This document shows positions 8,409 through 17,033 of a stretch of 64,000 bases of DNA, piece by piece. The translations under genes were made by a program, and so were the position numbers. The notes under the pieces were generated by a model. That model saw only the letters and a program-made list of their open reading frames with translations, was not told where the DNA came from and did not search any database. This DNA comes from Gluconacetobacter sacchari (GTDB taxonomy: Bacteria; Pseudomonadota; Alphaproteobacteria; Acetobacterales; Acetobacteraceae). The stretch lies in NCBI RefSeq assembly GCF_014174255.1, contig NZ_JABEQJ010000001.1:124001-188000 (forward strand). Reading direction: 5' to 3'. The number at the start of each line of letters is the position of its first letter. Within the stretch, counting starts at the first letter, position 1.

Positions 8409-8433
8409 CGCGCGCCCGAACCCGGCGCCGGCC

Positions 8434-8703
8434 TCACGTTTCGGCGCCGGGCCGCCGGGCCCATGCATCCAGGTCGAGAAAGGCCTCGACCATCCGTTCC
8501 AGCGCGAGCGCGCGATTCGGCAGGTCCGACTGCCGCGCCTGCCAAGCGTCGACCCGGCGGAGAACGGCACGGTCGAGCGTGACCGTCACCCGCTCGCCAT
8601 CCCCAACCGTCCGCGGTGCCTGTAAGGCCGAACAGAGCCCCGACACCTGGGCGCGCAGCGCGGTCAGGTGCGACAGGATTTCGATGGCGGTCAGATCAGG
8701 CAT
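8434..8703 (-). CDS. Small ribbon-helix-helix-like protein
   Basis: An 89-residue protein. The segment ERVTVTLDRAVLRRVDAWQ (about 39-57) looks like the beta strand and first helix of a CopG/Arc ribbon-helix-helix fold, with a further helix after it. This suggests a small DNA-binding protein or antitoxin-like regulator. There is no toxin gene next to it; its neighbours are convergent or divergent. The start at 8703 is supported by GGGAGGAAACG. Confidence 0.55.
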   Translation of the reverse strand: MPDLTAIEILSHLTALRAQVSGLCSALQAPRTVGDGERVTVTLDRAVLRRVDAWQARQSDLPNRALALERMVEAFLDLDAWARRPGAET

Positions 8704-8887
8704 GACCGTTTCCTCCCAACCAGACACGGTCCGCCTGGACCCGTCATCCGCAGTCACAGCGCACGATCTCCATGATGGTTGCATGTCCGATGCCACGGCC
8801 TGCCTCCCGGCATCCTTCTGGACAGGCCCGGACGTTCCCGGTCATATGCGCCATCGGCGGGCCCGCGCCCGGACAGAAGGCGGATGA

Positions 8888-10171
8888 ATGCGACCAGTGA
8901 GACAGAGCGGCCATATGGGCAACCCGGAGGGGCGGCCCGAAATCCTTTTCGCGTTCGAAAACCCGCTCCCGAGTGCCGAGGCCGACGCCGAAGTCTTCGT
9001 CACGACCGCCCGATACCTAGCCCGCCTGGCCCCCCGCGCGCGCCTGCACGTTCCCATGCGGGGCCGGGCGGCCTGCGCGGCGCTGGCCCGGGCCACCGGC
9101 CTGACGGTGGTGCGGGCCTGGGCGCCGCTGGCCCCGGCGGTGCTGCGCCATCTGATGTGCGGCCTGACCATCGTCTGCCGCGGCGCCTTCCGGCGGGCCG
9201 ACCTGGTCTATACCCGCAATCTGTGGATCGCCTGGATGTCCATCCGGTGCGGCCAGCGGGTGGTGTTCGACCATTACCGCCCGTGGCCCGACCAGATCCC
9301 GCCGCTATGCGGCTGGCTCCACCGGCTGATGAACCATCCGCGCTTCATCCTCAATATCTGCCACTCGGACTATACGCTGCGAAAATATCTCGAACTCGGG
9401 GTGCCCGCGGCCAAGCTCCGCTGCATCCATAACGGGTTCGAGCCCGGGCGGCTGGATACGACACCGCCGTCCGACGCCGCGCGCCAGGCCCTGTCCATCC
9501 CCCTCGCGACGCGGACGATCGTCTATACGGGCCGGATCAACCAGAAGAAGGGGCTGGAAGTGGTCATCGAGGCGGCGCGCCTGCTGCCCGACCGACTGTT
9601 CATCCTGGTCGGCTCCTATGGCGACGGACCGATCGAGACCATGGCCCGTCCCCTGCCCAACGTCCGGATCGTCCCGTTCCAGCCGCCGGACACTCTGGGC
9701 CAGTACGTCGCGGCGGCCGACGTCCTGCTGATCCCGCCTTCGCTGCAACCCCTGACGCGCTTCGGCTCGACGGTGCTGCCGCTGAAGCTGTTCTTCTACA
9801 TGGCCTCGGGCCGCCCCATCCTGGCCGGCGACACCCCCGACGTGCGCGAAATCCTGCATCACGAGGTCAATGCCTGCCTGTGCCAGCCGGATTCCCCGCA
9901 GGCCCTGGCGGTCGCGCTGCGCCGGCTGACCGACGACCCGGCCCTGTCCGCCCGCCTCGCCGAAGCCGCGCTGGCGGAAAGCCGCACCCTGACATGGGAG
10001 GCCCGCGCCGGCCGGATCATGACCGCGATCACCGAGCGCCTGGCCGCCCCGCCCGACCCCGCCGAGCCCTGGCAGGCGTCCCACCGGCGCCTCTACCGGC
10101 GCCAGTCCTGGCGCTGGCTGAAACATCTGCTGCGCACCCGCTCGCCGATCCTGCCGCCCACGGGCGCCTGA
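8888..10171 (+). CDS. Glycosyltransferase family 4 protein
   Basis: A 427-residue GT-B fold sugar transferase. The C-terminal half has the nucleotide-sugar site pattern: VYTGRINQKKGLEVVIEAA (about 212-230), then a VGSYGDGP loop and MASGRPILAGDTPDVREI in the donor-binding region. The N-terminal half lacks the usual Gly-rich acceptor loop of the best-studied members. A basic C-terminal tail (RRLYRRQSWRWLKHLLRTR) may contact the membrane. It stands alone, so the acceptor (lipid, polysaccharide or LPS) cannot be named. An alternative start is ATG at 8915. Confidence 0.8.
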   Translation: MRPVRQSGHMGNPEGRPEILFAFENPLPSAEADAEVFVTTARYLARLAPRARLHVPMRGRAACAALARATGLTVVRAWAPLAPAVLRHLMCGLTIVCRGAFRRADLVYTRNLWIAWMSIRCGQRVVFDHYRPWPDQIPPLCGWLHRLMNHPRFILNICHSDYTLRKYLELGVPAAKLRCIHNGFEPGRLDTTPPSDAARQALSIPLATRTIVYTGRINQKKGLEVVIEAARLLPDRLFILVGSYGDGPIETMARPLPNVRIVPFQPPDTLGQYVAAADVLLIPPSLQPLTRFGSTVLPLKLFFYMASGRPILAGDTPDVREILHHEVNACLCQPDSPQALAVALRRLTDDPALSARLAEAALAESRTLTWEARAGRIMTAITERLAAPPDPAEPWQASHRRLYRRQSWRWLKHLLRTRSPILPPTGA

Positions 10172-10302
10172 CCCGGCGGGCCCGGCCGGTTTGACGAAAG
10201 CGGGCCGCTCTTTTATCCTCGGCGCTTCAGGGGCGCGTTCAAACCCGGCACCGGCCGCACCCGTCCGACGCGACGCGCATCCCGACAGACGGTTCTCACA
10301 CC

Positions 10303-11397
10303 TTGATCATTCGCACCTATCTCCTGCGCGAAATCGGGAAGCCCCTGGCGCTCATGCTGGCGGCCTGCATGGCGCTGTTCGCCGGCTACAGCGCCGCCGA
10401 CTTCCTGTCCGACGCGGTGAACGGATTGCTGTCCACCAACACGATCGTCGAGCTGATCATCCTGAAACTGCTGATCAGCCTGGAAGTCCTGGTGCCGGTG
10501 GCACTCTACCTGTCGACCGTGCTGGCGCTGGGCACGCTGTACGGCAATTCCGAAATCACGGCGCTGCATGCCCTGCGCGTGACCCCCGGCATGGTGCTGC
10601 GCCATGTCCTGGTCCTGGCCGGATGCGTCGCCATCGGGGTCGGCATCCTGTCGCTGGTCGTGCGCCCCTGGGCCTATGACCGCCTGCATGCCCTGTCGCG
10701 CAGCGCCGAACTGTCGCTGGACGTCGATGCGATGCAGCCCGGCACCTTCTATGTGGTGCAGAATGGCGGCCGCGTCATTTTCCTGACCCGACGACAGGGT
10801 CCCAACGGCGCGGCGCGGGATATCTTCGTCCAGTTGCGCCGTCCCGAGGACATCCGGATCATCCATGCCGAACTCGGCTACCCGGTGCCCGAGGACGGCG
10901 GCGGCCACGCCGACCTCTATGTGCGGCTGAAAAACACCCATATCTACGACATCGCCACCCGCCCGGGCGGCCACGACCAGGTCATGACCGCGCGCGAGAT
11001 CACCCAGGACCCGAACCGCCACGTCGTCGAGGCGCCGGACGACAGCGCGGTGACCACCGACAGCCTGCGCATCGCGTCCCTGCACAAGCCGGCGGACGTG
11101 GCGGAATTCCAGTGGCGCCTGTCCACGCCCCTGACCACCCTATTGCTGGCGATGCTGGCAGTGCCGCTCGCGCGGGGCCGCCCTCGGCAGAACCGCTACG
11201 GCAAGCTGGGGACCGCGATCCTGATCTTCTTCGTCTACTACCTGCTCTATACGTCGGCCCGCACCTGGGTCCAGCATGGCAGGGTTCCCCCCATCCCCGG
11301 CATCTGGTGGGCGCCCGGCCTGCTGGCGATCCTGACGGCGTTCATGCTGCGCGAGCAGATCGCCGACCTGCTGTCGCGACGGGCCCGCGCGGCATGA
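10303..11397 (+). CDS. lptF: LPS export ABC transporter permease LptF
   Basis: Inner-membrane permease of the LptB2FG complex that extracts lipopolysaccharide from the membrane. The 364 residues show the YjgP/YjgQ family layout: membrane helices at about 12-32, 50-80 and 98-122, a periplasmic beta-jellyroll domain (about 130-270), then three C-terminal helices. It starts with TTG (LIIRTYLLREI, family-typical N-terminus) without a strong Shine-Dalgarno. It overlaps lptG by ATGA. The ATPase LptB and bridge proteins are elsewhere. Confidence 0.9.
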   Translation: MIIRTYLLREIGKPLALMLAACMALFAGYSAADFLSDAVNGLLSTNTIVELIILKLLISLEVLVPVALYLSTVLALGTLYGNSEITALHALRVTPGMVLRHVLVLAGCVAIGVGILSLVVRPWAYDRLHALSRSAELSLDVDAMQPGTFYVVQNGGRVIFLTRRQGPNGAARDIFVQLRRPEDIRIIHAELGYPVPEDGGGHADLYVRLKNTHIYDIATRPGGHDQVMTAREITQDPNRHVVEAPDDSAVTTDSLRIASLHKPADVAEFQWRLSTPLTTLLLAMLAVPLARGRPRQNRYGKLGTAILIFFVYYLLYTSARTWVQHGRVPPIPGIWWAPGLLAILTAFMLREQIADLLSRRARAA

Positions 11398-12467
11398 AAC
11401 GCTTCGACCGCTATATCCAGTTCGTCACGCTGCGGGCTTTCCTGCTGGTCGCCACCGGCCTCACCGCCCTGTTCAGCCTGCTGGAATTCGTCGACCAGCT
11501 CTCCTATGTCGGCCAGGGCCATTATCACCTGGCCGACGCCGCCGCCTATACCGCCCTGCTGGCGCCGGCGCGCTTCATGCAGGTCACCCCGATCGCCCTG
11601 CTGCTGGCCTGCCTGCTCGGGCTGGGCGGCCTCGCCCGCCATTCCGAGCTGACGGCGCTGCAAGGGATCGGCCTGTCCGAAATCCGGATCATCGGCGCGG
11701 TGCTGCGCCTGATCGTGCCGACGATCGTGCTGCTGTTCGTGGTCGGGCAGTTCATCGTCCCCTCGGCCCGCCACGCGGCGCAGGAACGCCGCACCGCCGC
11801 CCTGGCCTCGGATTCCGGACAGTCGGACGACAACACCGCCTTCTGGGCCCATGGCGACCGGCAGTTCCTCGGCGTCCGCCGCTTCGTGAACGAACGGCTG
11901 GGCGAGGACATCGACATCTACCGGTTCGACGACCAGGGCGCGTTGACGCGCTACCTGCACGCGGATCACGCGACGATCGGCGCGGACGACGACTGGCAAC
12001 TGGCCGACGTCACCAGCAAGACCGTGGTCGGCGACCAGTTCCGGACGAGCCATCAGGACAGCATGACCTGGCACGCCTTCCTCTCGTCGCGGCAGATCCG
12101 CTTCCTCAGCCTGCCGCCCGAGAGCGTGCCGCCCATCGCCCTCTACCGCTACATCCAGGACCTGAAGCGGCACCATCTGCCCGCCACGCGCTACGAGCAG
12201 GAATTATGGTCGCGCATCAGCACGCCATTCGCCATGATCGCGCTGATCGCCTGCGCCGCGCCCTTCGTCTTCGGCCCGCCGCGATCGCAGAATCTGGGCT
12301 ATCGGATGGCGGTCGGCATCGCGATCGCCATCGTGTTCTCGCTGGGGCAGGAAATCACCAACCGGCTGGGATTGCTGCTGGACCTGAACCCGGCGGTCAC
12401 CGCCCTGACCCCACCCGTCCTGCTGATGCTGTCGGCGGCCTATCTCTTCATCCACACCCGGGAATAG
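11394..12467 (+). CDS. lptG: LPS export ABC transporter permease LptG
   Basis: Partner permease of LptF; 357 residues with the same arrangement of N-terminal helices, periplasmic domain (about 130-265) and C-terminal helices. The family-typical start MKRFDRYIQFVTLRAFL is coupled to lptF by a 4-bp overlap. It is convergent with the CDP-alcohol phosphotransferase gene, whose stop lies 13 bp away. Confidence 0.9.
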   Translation: MKRFDRYIQFVTLRAFLLVATGLTALFSLLEFVDQLSYVGQGHYHLADAAAYTALLAPARFMQVTPIALLLACLLGLGGLARHSELTALQGIGLSEIRIIGAVLRLIVPTIVLLFVVGQFIVPSARHAAQERRTAALASDSGQSDDNTAFWAHGDRQFLGVRRFVNERLGEDIDIYRFDDQGALTRYLHADHATIGADDDWQLADVTSKTVVGDQFRTSHQDSMTWHAFLSSRQIRFLSLPPESVPPIALYRYIQDLKRHHLPATRYEQELWSRISTPFAMIALIACAAPFVFGPPRSQNLGYRMAVGIAIAIVFSLGQEITNRLGLLLDLNPAVTALTPPVLLMLSAAYLFIHTRE

Positions 12468-12480
12468 GCGCGGCGCCCGC

Positions 12481-13461
12481 TCACAGCGCGACGGACGCCC
12501 GGGCCTCGACCGCAAAGCCCGTCTGGCGGCGATCGGCATCCAGCCCGGCCAGGAAGGCGGCATCGCACCCGCGCTGCCGCGCCAGCAGCATCATCAGGAT
12601 CGCGGAAAACCCCACGATCTCGAACAGGAAATAGGCCAGCGGCACCCGGCAGACGACGCAGAGGAAGATGCCGATGGTCCGATAGTTCGCCGACAGGATC
12701 GACCAGCCGCGCAGCAGCGGCGCGAAGGCGTCGCGATAGGCCCGCCGCAGCACCGCCTCCCGGTCGGGATGCGCCGCCAGCAGCCCCGTCAGGCGCTGGT
12801 TCAACCCTGCCTCTCCACCACCGGCGGTCAGGGCCTCCAGCCGCCCGTACAGCCCGTACAGCAGGTCGCCCACGCGCCGGCCCGACCGCGCGGCGCGCCG
12901 CGTCGCCGGCGGCGACCCGCGCCCCCAGCCCCAGAAATTATAATCCTGCCGCTGCCGTTCATAGGCGGCGGACTGCACCGCATGACACAGCCCCGCCACC
13001 ACGACCAGCGCCCAGACCCAGGCGCCATGGCGGGCGGACAGCGCCAGCGCCAGCCCGACATAGACCGAGACGAACGTCACGTAATCGCAGATCCCGTCGA
13101 GAATCTTGCCGGTCTGCGACTGCCTGCCCGTCAGGCGCGCCAACTGGCCGTCCGCCCCGTCCATGACATGCCAGACGATCATGAGCAGGAACCCGGCAAC
13201 CGCGAAACGCGGGTCGCCGACATGGTGATAGGCCACCCCCGCGAGCACGCCCGCCGCCATGCCGCCGAGCGACACCGCATTGGGCACGACCCCCAGGCGG
13301 GCGAAATGCCGCGTCAGCCACCCCGAGACGGGATGGATGACATGCAGGTTGGTCAGTTCCTCGATTTCCGACGTGCGCCGCACGGGATCGGTCTGCTGCA
13401 ACACGACTGGCGCCCTTGTTTCCTCGCCCTGACCCACGGAAGTCAGGCCCGTCTCCGTCAA
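12481..13461 (-). CDS. CDP-alcohol phosphotransferase, probable inositol phospholipid headgroup enzyme
   Basis: Integral membrane enzyme (326 residues) that transfers a phospho-alcohol from a CDP donor. The signature D-x2-D-G-x2-A-R-x8-G-x3-D-x3-D is complete at D101, D104, G105, A108, R109, G118, D122 and D126. About six membrane helices follow or flank it. It begins with TTG in a TTGA overlap with the nucleotidyltransferase stop. Given the two upstream genes, the likely donor is CDP-inositol and the acceptor a diacylglycerol-type lipid or a second inositol phosphate, as in the archaeal DIPP synthase family. That substrate assignment is inference from the operon. Confidence 0.82.
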   Translation of the reverse strand: MTETGLTSVGQGEETRAPVVLQQTDPVRRTSEIEELTNLHVIHPVSGWLTRHFARLGVVPNAVSLGGMAAGVLAGVAYHHVGDPRFAVAGFLLMIVWHVMDGADGQLARLTGRQSQTGKILDGICDYVTFVSVYVGLALALSARHGAWVWALVVVAGLCHAVQSAAYERQRQDYNFWGWGRGSPPATRRAARSGRRVGDLLYGLYGRLEALTAGGGEAGLNQRLTGLLAAHPDREAVLRRAYRDAFAPLLRGWSILSANYRTIGIFLCVVCRVPLAYFLFEIVGFSAILMMLLARQRGCDAAFLAGLDADRRQTGFAVEARASVAL

Positions 13462-14174
13462 AGCAGCCCCTGGGCCATCAGCCGCTCGGCCTTGTCATAC
13501 GCCACCGGATCGTCGACATCGATCCACAGGCGCGCGCCGACATCCAGGACATACGCCTTGCGCCAGCGGGCCAGCGTGTTCATCGCGCCGGAAATACTGT
13601 CCTCACCCTCGGCCTGGCTGCTCTCCAGGGCATCGAACATGGCGGGCGTACACCGGAAGATCCCGGTATCGAACGCATTGAATTCCGTCAGCGCCTTGCC
13701 GATCCGCTCGATGCGCTCCGCCTGGCACAGCACGCGCGTGACATCGTCCGGGTCGTTGAGCATGCGCTCGATATTGCTGTCGACCCCCAGCGTCACCCCA
13801 TCCCGCCCGGCGGGGATCGACGCCATCAGGCGATTGATGTCCGGATCCAGCACATGGTCGCACATCGTCAGCAGGAACGGCCCGTCGAGAAACGGCTTGG
13901 CGCACAGGACCGAAACCCCGTTGGCGCGGTCCCAGGCCGGATTATGGACATGGGTGACGCGCACCCCGTCGCATTCCGCCATGCCGTCCAGCGCCGTGCG
14001 CAGTTCGTCGCCACGATAGCCGTTGATGATGACGAATTCATCGACCCCGCCACGGCGGGCACGGTCGATGACCTCGGCGATCAGGGCGCGCCCCCGGATC
14101 GGGACCAGGGGCTTGAGCGGCCCCTTGTCACGCAGGCGGCTGCCCTGCCCGGCGGCGACGATCAGGCATTTCAT
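13458..14174 (-). CDS. Nucleotidyltransferase, probable inositol-1-phosphate cytidylyltransferase
   Basis: A 238-residue sugar-nucleotidyltransferase-fold enzyme. The N-terminal VAAGQGSRLRDKG...KPLVP pattern (residues 6-25) is the nucleotide-binding loop with catalytic Arg/Lys. TMCDHVLDP (about 103-111) carries the metal-binding Asp. The length, the MCDH motif and the neighbouring inositol-phosphate synthase and CDP-alcohol transferase point to the IPCT family, which makes CDP-inositol. Alternatives are phosphocholine cytidylyltransferase or glucose-1-phosphate enzymes, but no choline genes are present. It overlaps the synthase stop by one base (TGATG). Confidence 0.78.
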   Translation of the reverse strand: MKCLIVAAGQGSRLRDKGPLKPLVPIRGRALIAEVIDRARRGGVDEFVIINGYRGDELRTALDGMAECDGVRVTHVHNPAWDRANGVSVLCAKPFLDGPFLLTMCDHVLDPDINRLMASIPAGRDGVTLGVDSNIERMLNDPDDVTRVLCQAERIERIGKALTEFNAFDTGIFRCTPAMFDALESSQAEGEDSISGAMNTLARWRKAYVLDVGARLWIDVDDPVAYDKAERLMAQGLL

Positions 14175-15301
14175 CAGGCGGGCACGACCTCGGTCGAGTG
14201 GGTGGTGATGAAGTCCTCGACCAGCTTGTACGCCTCGTCATCGGTGTACTGGACCAGCGGATGCTTGCAGAAATAGGCGCTGGGCGCCGCCAGCACGCCG
14301 CCGACGCCGGAATCGAGCGCCAGCTTGCAGCAGCGGATCATGTCGATGGCCACACCGGCCGAATTGGGCGAATCCTGCACCGACAGACGCAGTTCCAGCT
14401 CCAGCGGCACATTGCCGAAGGCATGGCCTTCCATGCGGATGAAGCACACCTTGTTGTCGTTCTGCCACGGCACATAGTCGCTGGGGCCGACATGGATGTC
14501 CTCGTTTTCCATCCGCGTCTTGGCGACGGCCTGCACGGCTTCGGTCTTCGAGGTCTTCTTCGACGCCAGGCGCTCCTGGTTCTTCATGTTCAGGAAGTCG
14601 GTATTGCCGCCGGTATTGAGCTGGTACGTATGCAGCATCTTGACGCCGCGCTTGGCGAACAGGTCGGTCAGCACGCGATGGACGATGGTGGCGCCGAGCT
14701 GCGACTTGATGTCGTCACCGATGATCGGCACGTTGCGCTCGGCGAAACGGGCGGCATATTCCGGATCGCTGGCGATGAAGACCGGAATGTTGTTGATAAA
14801 GCCGACCCCGGCCTCCAGCGCGCACTCGGCATAGAAGCGCGTGGCCTTCTCCGACCCGACCGGCAGGTAGTTCACCAGGATCTCGGCGCCGCTGCGGCGC
14901 AGTTCGGCCACCACGTCCTCGCGGCTCGGCTCGGCGGCCTCGGCCTTCACGAAGGTGCGCTTCTCGTCCTGATGGGCCATATGCTCCGAGAAGCCGTCCA
15001 GCACCGCGCCCATCCGCACGGTCACGCCGCTGTCGGGGATGCCCGGCTCGAATTTCACGACGCAGTTGGGGGCGGCGAAGATGGCGCGGCTGACATCGGT
15101 GCCGACCTTGCGCGCGTCGATATCGAACGCGGCCACCACCTCGATGTCGCTGGGACGATAGCCGCCGAGGCTCTCGTGCATCAGGCCGATGACTTCCTCG
15201 TTATGGCGGTTCGGGCCGTAATAATGAATGCCCTGGATCAGCGCGCTGGCGCAATTGCCGACGCCCACGACCGCGATACGGATACCGCCCTTAGTCTTCA
15301 T
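14174..15301 (-). CDS. ino1: Inositol-3-phosphate synthase
   Basis: NAD-dependent cyclisation of glucose 6-phosphate to L-myo-inositol 1(3)-phosphate. The 375 residues match the length of bacterial/actinobacterial-type enzymes. The N-terminal VVGVGNCASALIQGI (11-25) is the NAD-binding loop; the conserved core includes IGDDIKSQLGATIVHR and YQLNTGGNTDFLN. GGGGAAG precedes the ATG. It is the first gene of a three-gene operon with the cytidylyltransferase and CDP-alcohol transferase. Confidence 0.93.
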   Translation of the reverse strand: MKTKGGIRIAVVGVGNCASALIQGIHYYGPNRHNEEVIGLMHESLGGYRPSDIEVVAAFDIDARKVGTDVSRAIFAAPNCVVKFEPGIPDSGVTVRMGAVLDGFSEHMAHQDEKRTFVKAEAAEPSREDVVAELRRSGAEILVNYLPVGSEKATRFYAECALEAGVGFINNIPVFIASDPEYAARFAERNVPIIGDDIKSQLGATIVHRVLTDLFAKRGVKMLHTYQLNTGGNTDFLNMKNQERLASKKTSKTEAVQAVAKTRMENEDIHVGPSDYVPWQNDNKVCFIRMEGHAFGNVPLELELRLSVQDSPNSAGVAIDMIRCCKLALDSGVGGVLAAPSAYFCKHPLVQYTDDEAYKLVEDFITTHSTEVVPA

Positions 15302-15822
15302 AATCTTCCCCTGCTCTCTTCGAGACCATCATAAACGAACAGTCGCGCCGGCCGCTGGCCGCACGACGAATCAAAACGCGCATTGTCGCCTGAACAGGCC
15401 CGGAATCGATCGCGCGACGCACATCATGGATCGTCTGCCGCGCTCACTCCCTGCTACGATCCGCGCCGATTGTCACCGGGCCTCCTGCTCTCCTGCCGGG
15501 AAGCATCGGGGAAATCCGATACCAGATCAAGAATGCGTCTCTCTCCGGTCCCCCTCAGCCGGCGTCAGGCGCGGCCTGTCGGGCACGCCCATGGCCCGGA
15601 TACAGCTCAATTCGTGTCTTATGTTACAAACCCCGATGGTCTTTTAGTTAAATTAAATTAATGTTCATAAGGCCGGAAACGCGACGCCATCCCGAAAAGG
15701 ACAGCGGTTTTCGCGGTTATTCATGGAAAGATAACCATCTACGGACTCGCGGCCGACGCATGCCTGCGCCACACGGCTCGACACGGATGTCTCCGTTCTG
15801 TCATGATTGACATAAAATAAAA
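15302..15822. other. Intergenic region upstream of the inositol operon
   Basis: These 521 bp separate the ino1 start from the glycerate kinase stop. I find no credible gene; reading frames here lack a ribosome-binding site and family resemblance. An AT-rich island (about 15610-15665) containing TTTTAGTTAAATTAAATTAA stands out in the GC-rich surroundings and probably carries promoter elements for ino1 on the minus strand. No clear terminator was seen. Confidence 0.5.
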
Positions 15823-16992
15823 TCAACGGTCGGTGAAATCGTTACATCCAGCGGATCCGGCGCGAAAGAGCGCGGTCGCGGCGGCCACGTTGCGCGCCGT
15901 CACCCGCACATTCGCCGCCGCCTCCGCCAAGGCATCCTCCAGCGTGCAGGGCCGGTTGACGACGCTGAAGACGGCGTCGATTCCATGGGCATGCACCCTG
16001 GCGGCATCCTGCCCCAGCGAGCCGGCGATGCCGATCACCGGCCGCCCATGCCGCCGCGCCACCCTGGCCACGCCGATCGGCGCCTTGCCATGGACCGTCT
16101 GCCCGTCGATCCGCCCCTCGCCCGTAATCACCAGGTCGGCGTCGGACAGGATGGCATCCAGCCCCAGCGCCTCCATCACGATCTCCACGCCCGGCCGCAG
16201 GGTGGCATCCAGGAACGCCAGCGCCCCGCCCCCCAGCCCGCCGGCCGCGCCGGCCCCGGGAACGGTGTCGATCGCGCGCCCGACCGCCGCCGCGACCTGC
16301 CGCGCATACACCGCCAGCCCGTCATCCAGCAGGCGCACCATGTCCGGCGTCGCCCCCTTCTGCGGGCCGAAGACGGCCGACGCCCCGGACGGCCCGGTCA
16401 GCGGATTATCGACATCGCACGCCACCTCGACCCGGCAATCCGCCAGCCGGGCGTCGAGGCGCGACCGGTCGATGCGCGCCAGCCGGGCCAGCCCGCCGCC
16501 GCCGAACGGCAGTTCCACGCCGTCACGGTCGCGCAGCGACACGCCCAGGGCCTGCGCCATGCCGGCACCGCCATCATTGGTGGCGCTGCCGCCCAGCCCC
16601 AGGATGACATGCCGGCAACCTTCGTCGAGCGCCGCCAGGATCAACTGCCCCACGCCATAGGTCGTGGCCGCCAGCGGGTCCCGCCGGTCGCGCGGCACCA
16701 GCATCAGCCCGGCGGCGGCGGCCATCTCCACCACCGCCGTCCGTCCGTCGCCCAGGATGCCGAACGCGGCCATGACGGGTTCGCCCAGCGGCCCGGTCAC
16801 CTCCCGGGTCAGCATCCGTCCCCCGGTCGCCAGCACCAGCGCCTCGGCGGTGCCTTCACCGCCATCGGCCGCCGGCAGCTTCACATAGGCCGCGCGCGGG
16901 TAGATTTCGCGAAACCCCTCCTCGATCGCATCGGCCACCTGCAAGGCCGACAGGCTTTCCTTGAAGGAATCACAAACGATCACGACCTTCAT
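15823..16992 (-). CDS. Glycerate 2-kinase (GarK/GlxK family)
   Basis: Phosphorylates D-glycerate with ATP to 2-phosphoglycerate. The 389 residues start MKVVIVCDSFKESLSA, typical for the GarK/GlxK class, with conserved PAADGGEGT (about 41-49), LGLGGSATNDGG (about 131-142) and VITGEGRIDGQT (about 285-296). GGAGGGAAGG precedes the start at 16992. The MFS transporter gene upstream ends 41 bp away and the divergent CdaR-type regulator lies beyond, matching the E. coli gar/glx arrangement for glycerate or hexarate use. Confidence 0.9.
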   Translation of the reverse strand: MKVVIVCDSFKESLSALQVADAIEEGFREIYPRAAYVKLPAADGGEGTAEALVLATGGRMLTREVTGPLGEPVMAAFGILGDGRTAVVEMAAAAGLMLVPRDRRDPLAATTYGVGQLILAALDEGCRHVILGLGGSATNDGGAGMAQALGVSLRDRDGVELPFGGGGLARLARIDRSRLDARLADCRVEVACDVDNPLTGPSGASAVFGPQKGATPDMVRLLDDGLAVYARQVAAAVGRAIDTVPGAGAAGGLGGGALAFLDATLRPGVEIVMEALGLDAILSDADLVITGEGRIDGQTVHGKAPIGVARVARRHGRPVIGIAGSLGQDAARVHAHGIDAVFSVVNRPCTLEDALAEAAANVRVTARNVAAATALFRAGSAGCNDFTDR

Positions 16993-17033
16993 TGCCTTCC
17001 CTCCATCATTTTCCTGTTGTGCCGCCCGGGATT

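Noticed and set aside
8434-8703. Toxin-antitoxin pair suggested by the ribbon-helix-helix protein
   Set aside because: No partner gene overlaps or adjoins it on the same strand.
15383-15661. Possible small gene upstream of the inositol operon
   Set aside because: Composition is not protein-like and it runs into the AT-rich promoter island.
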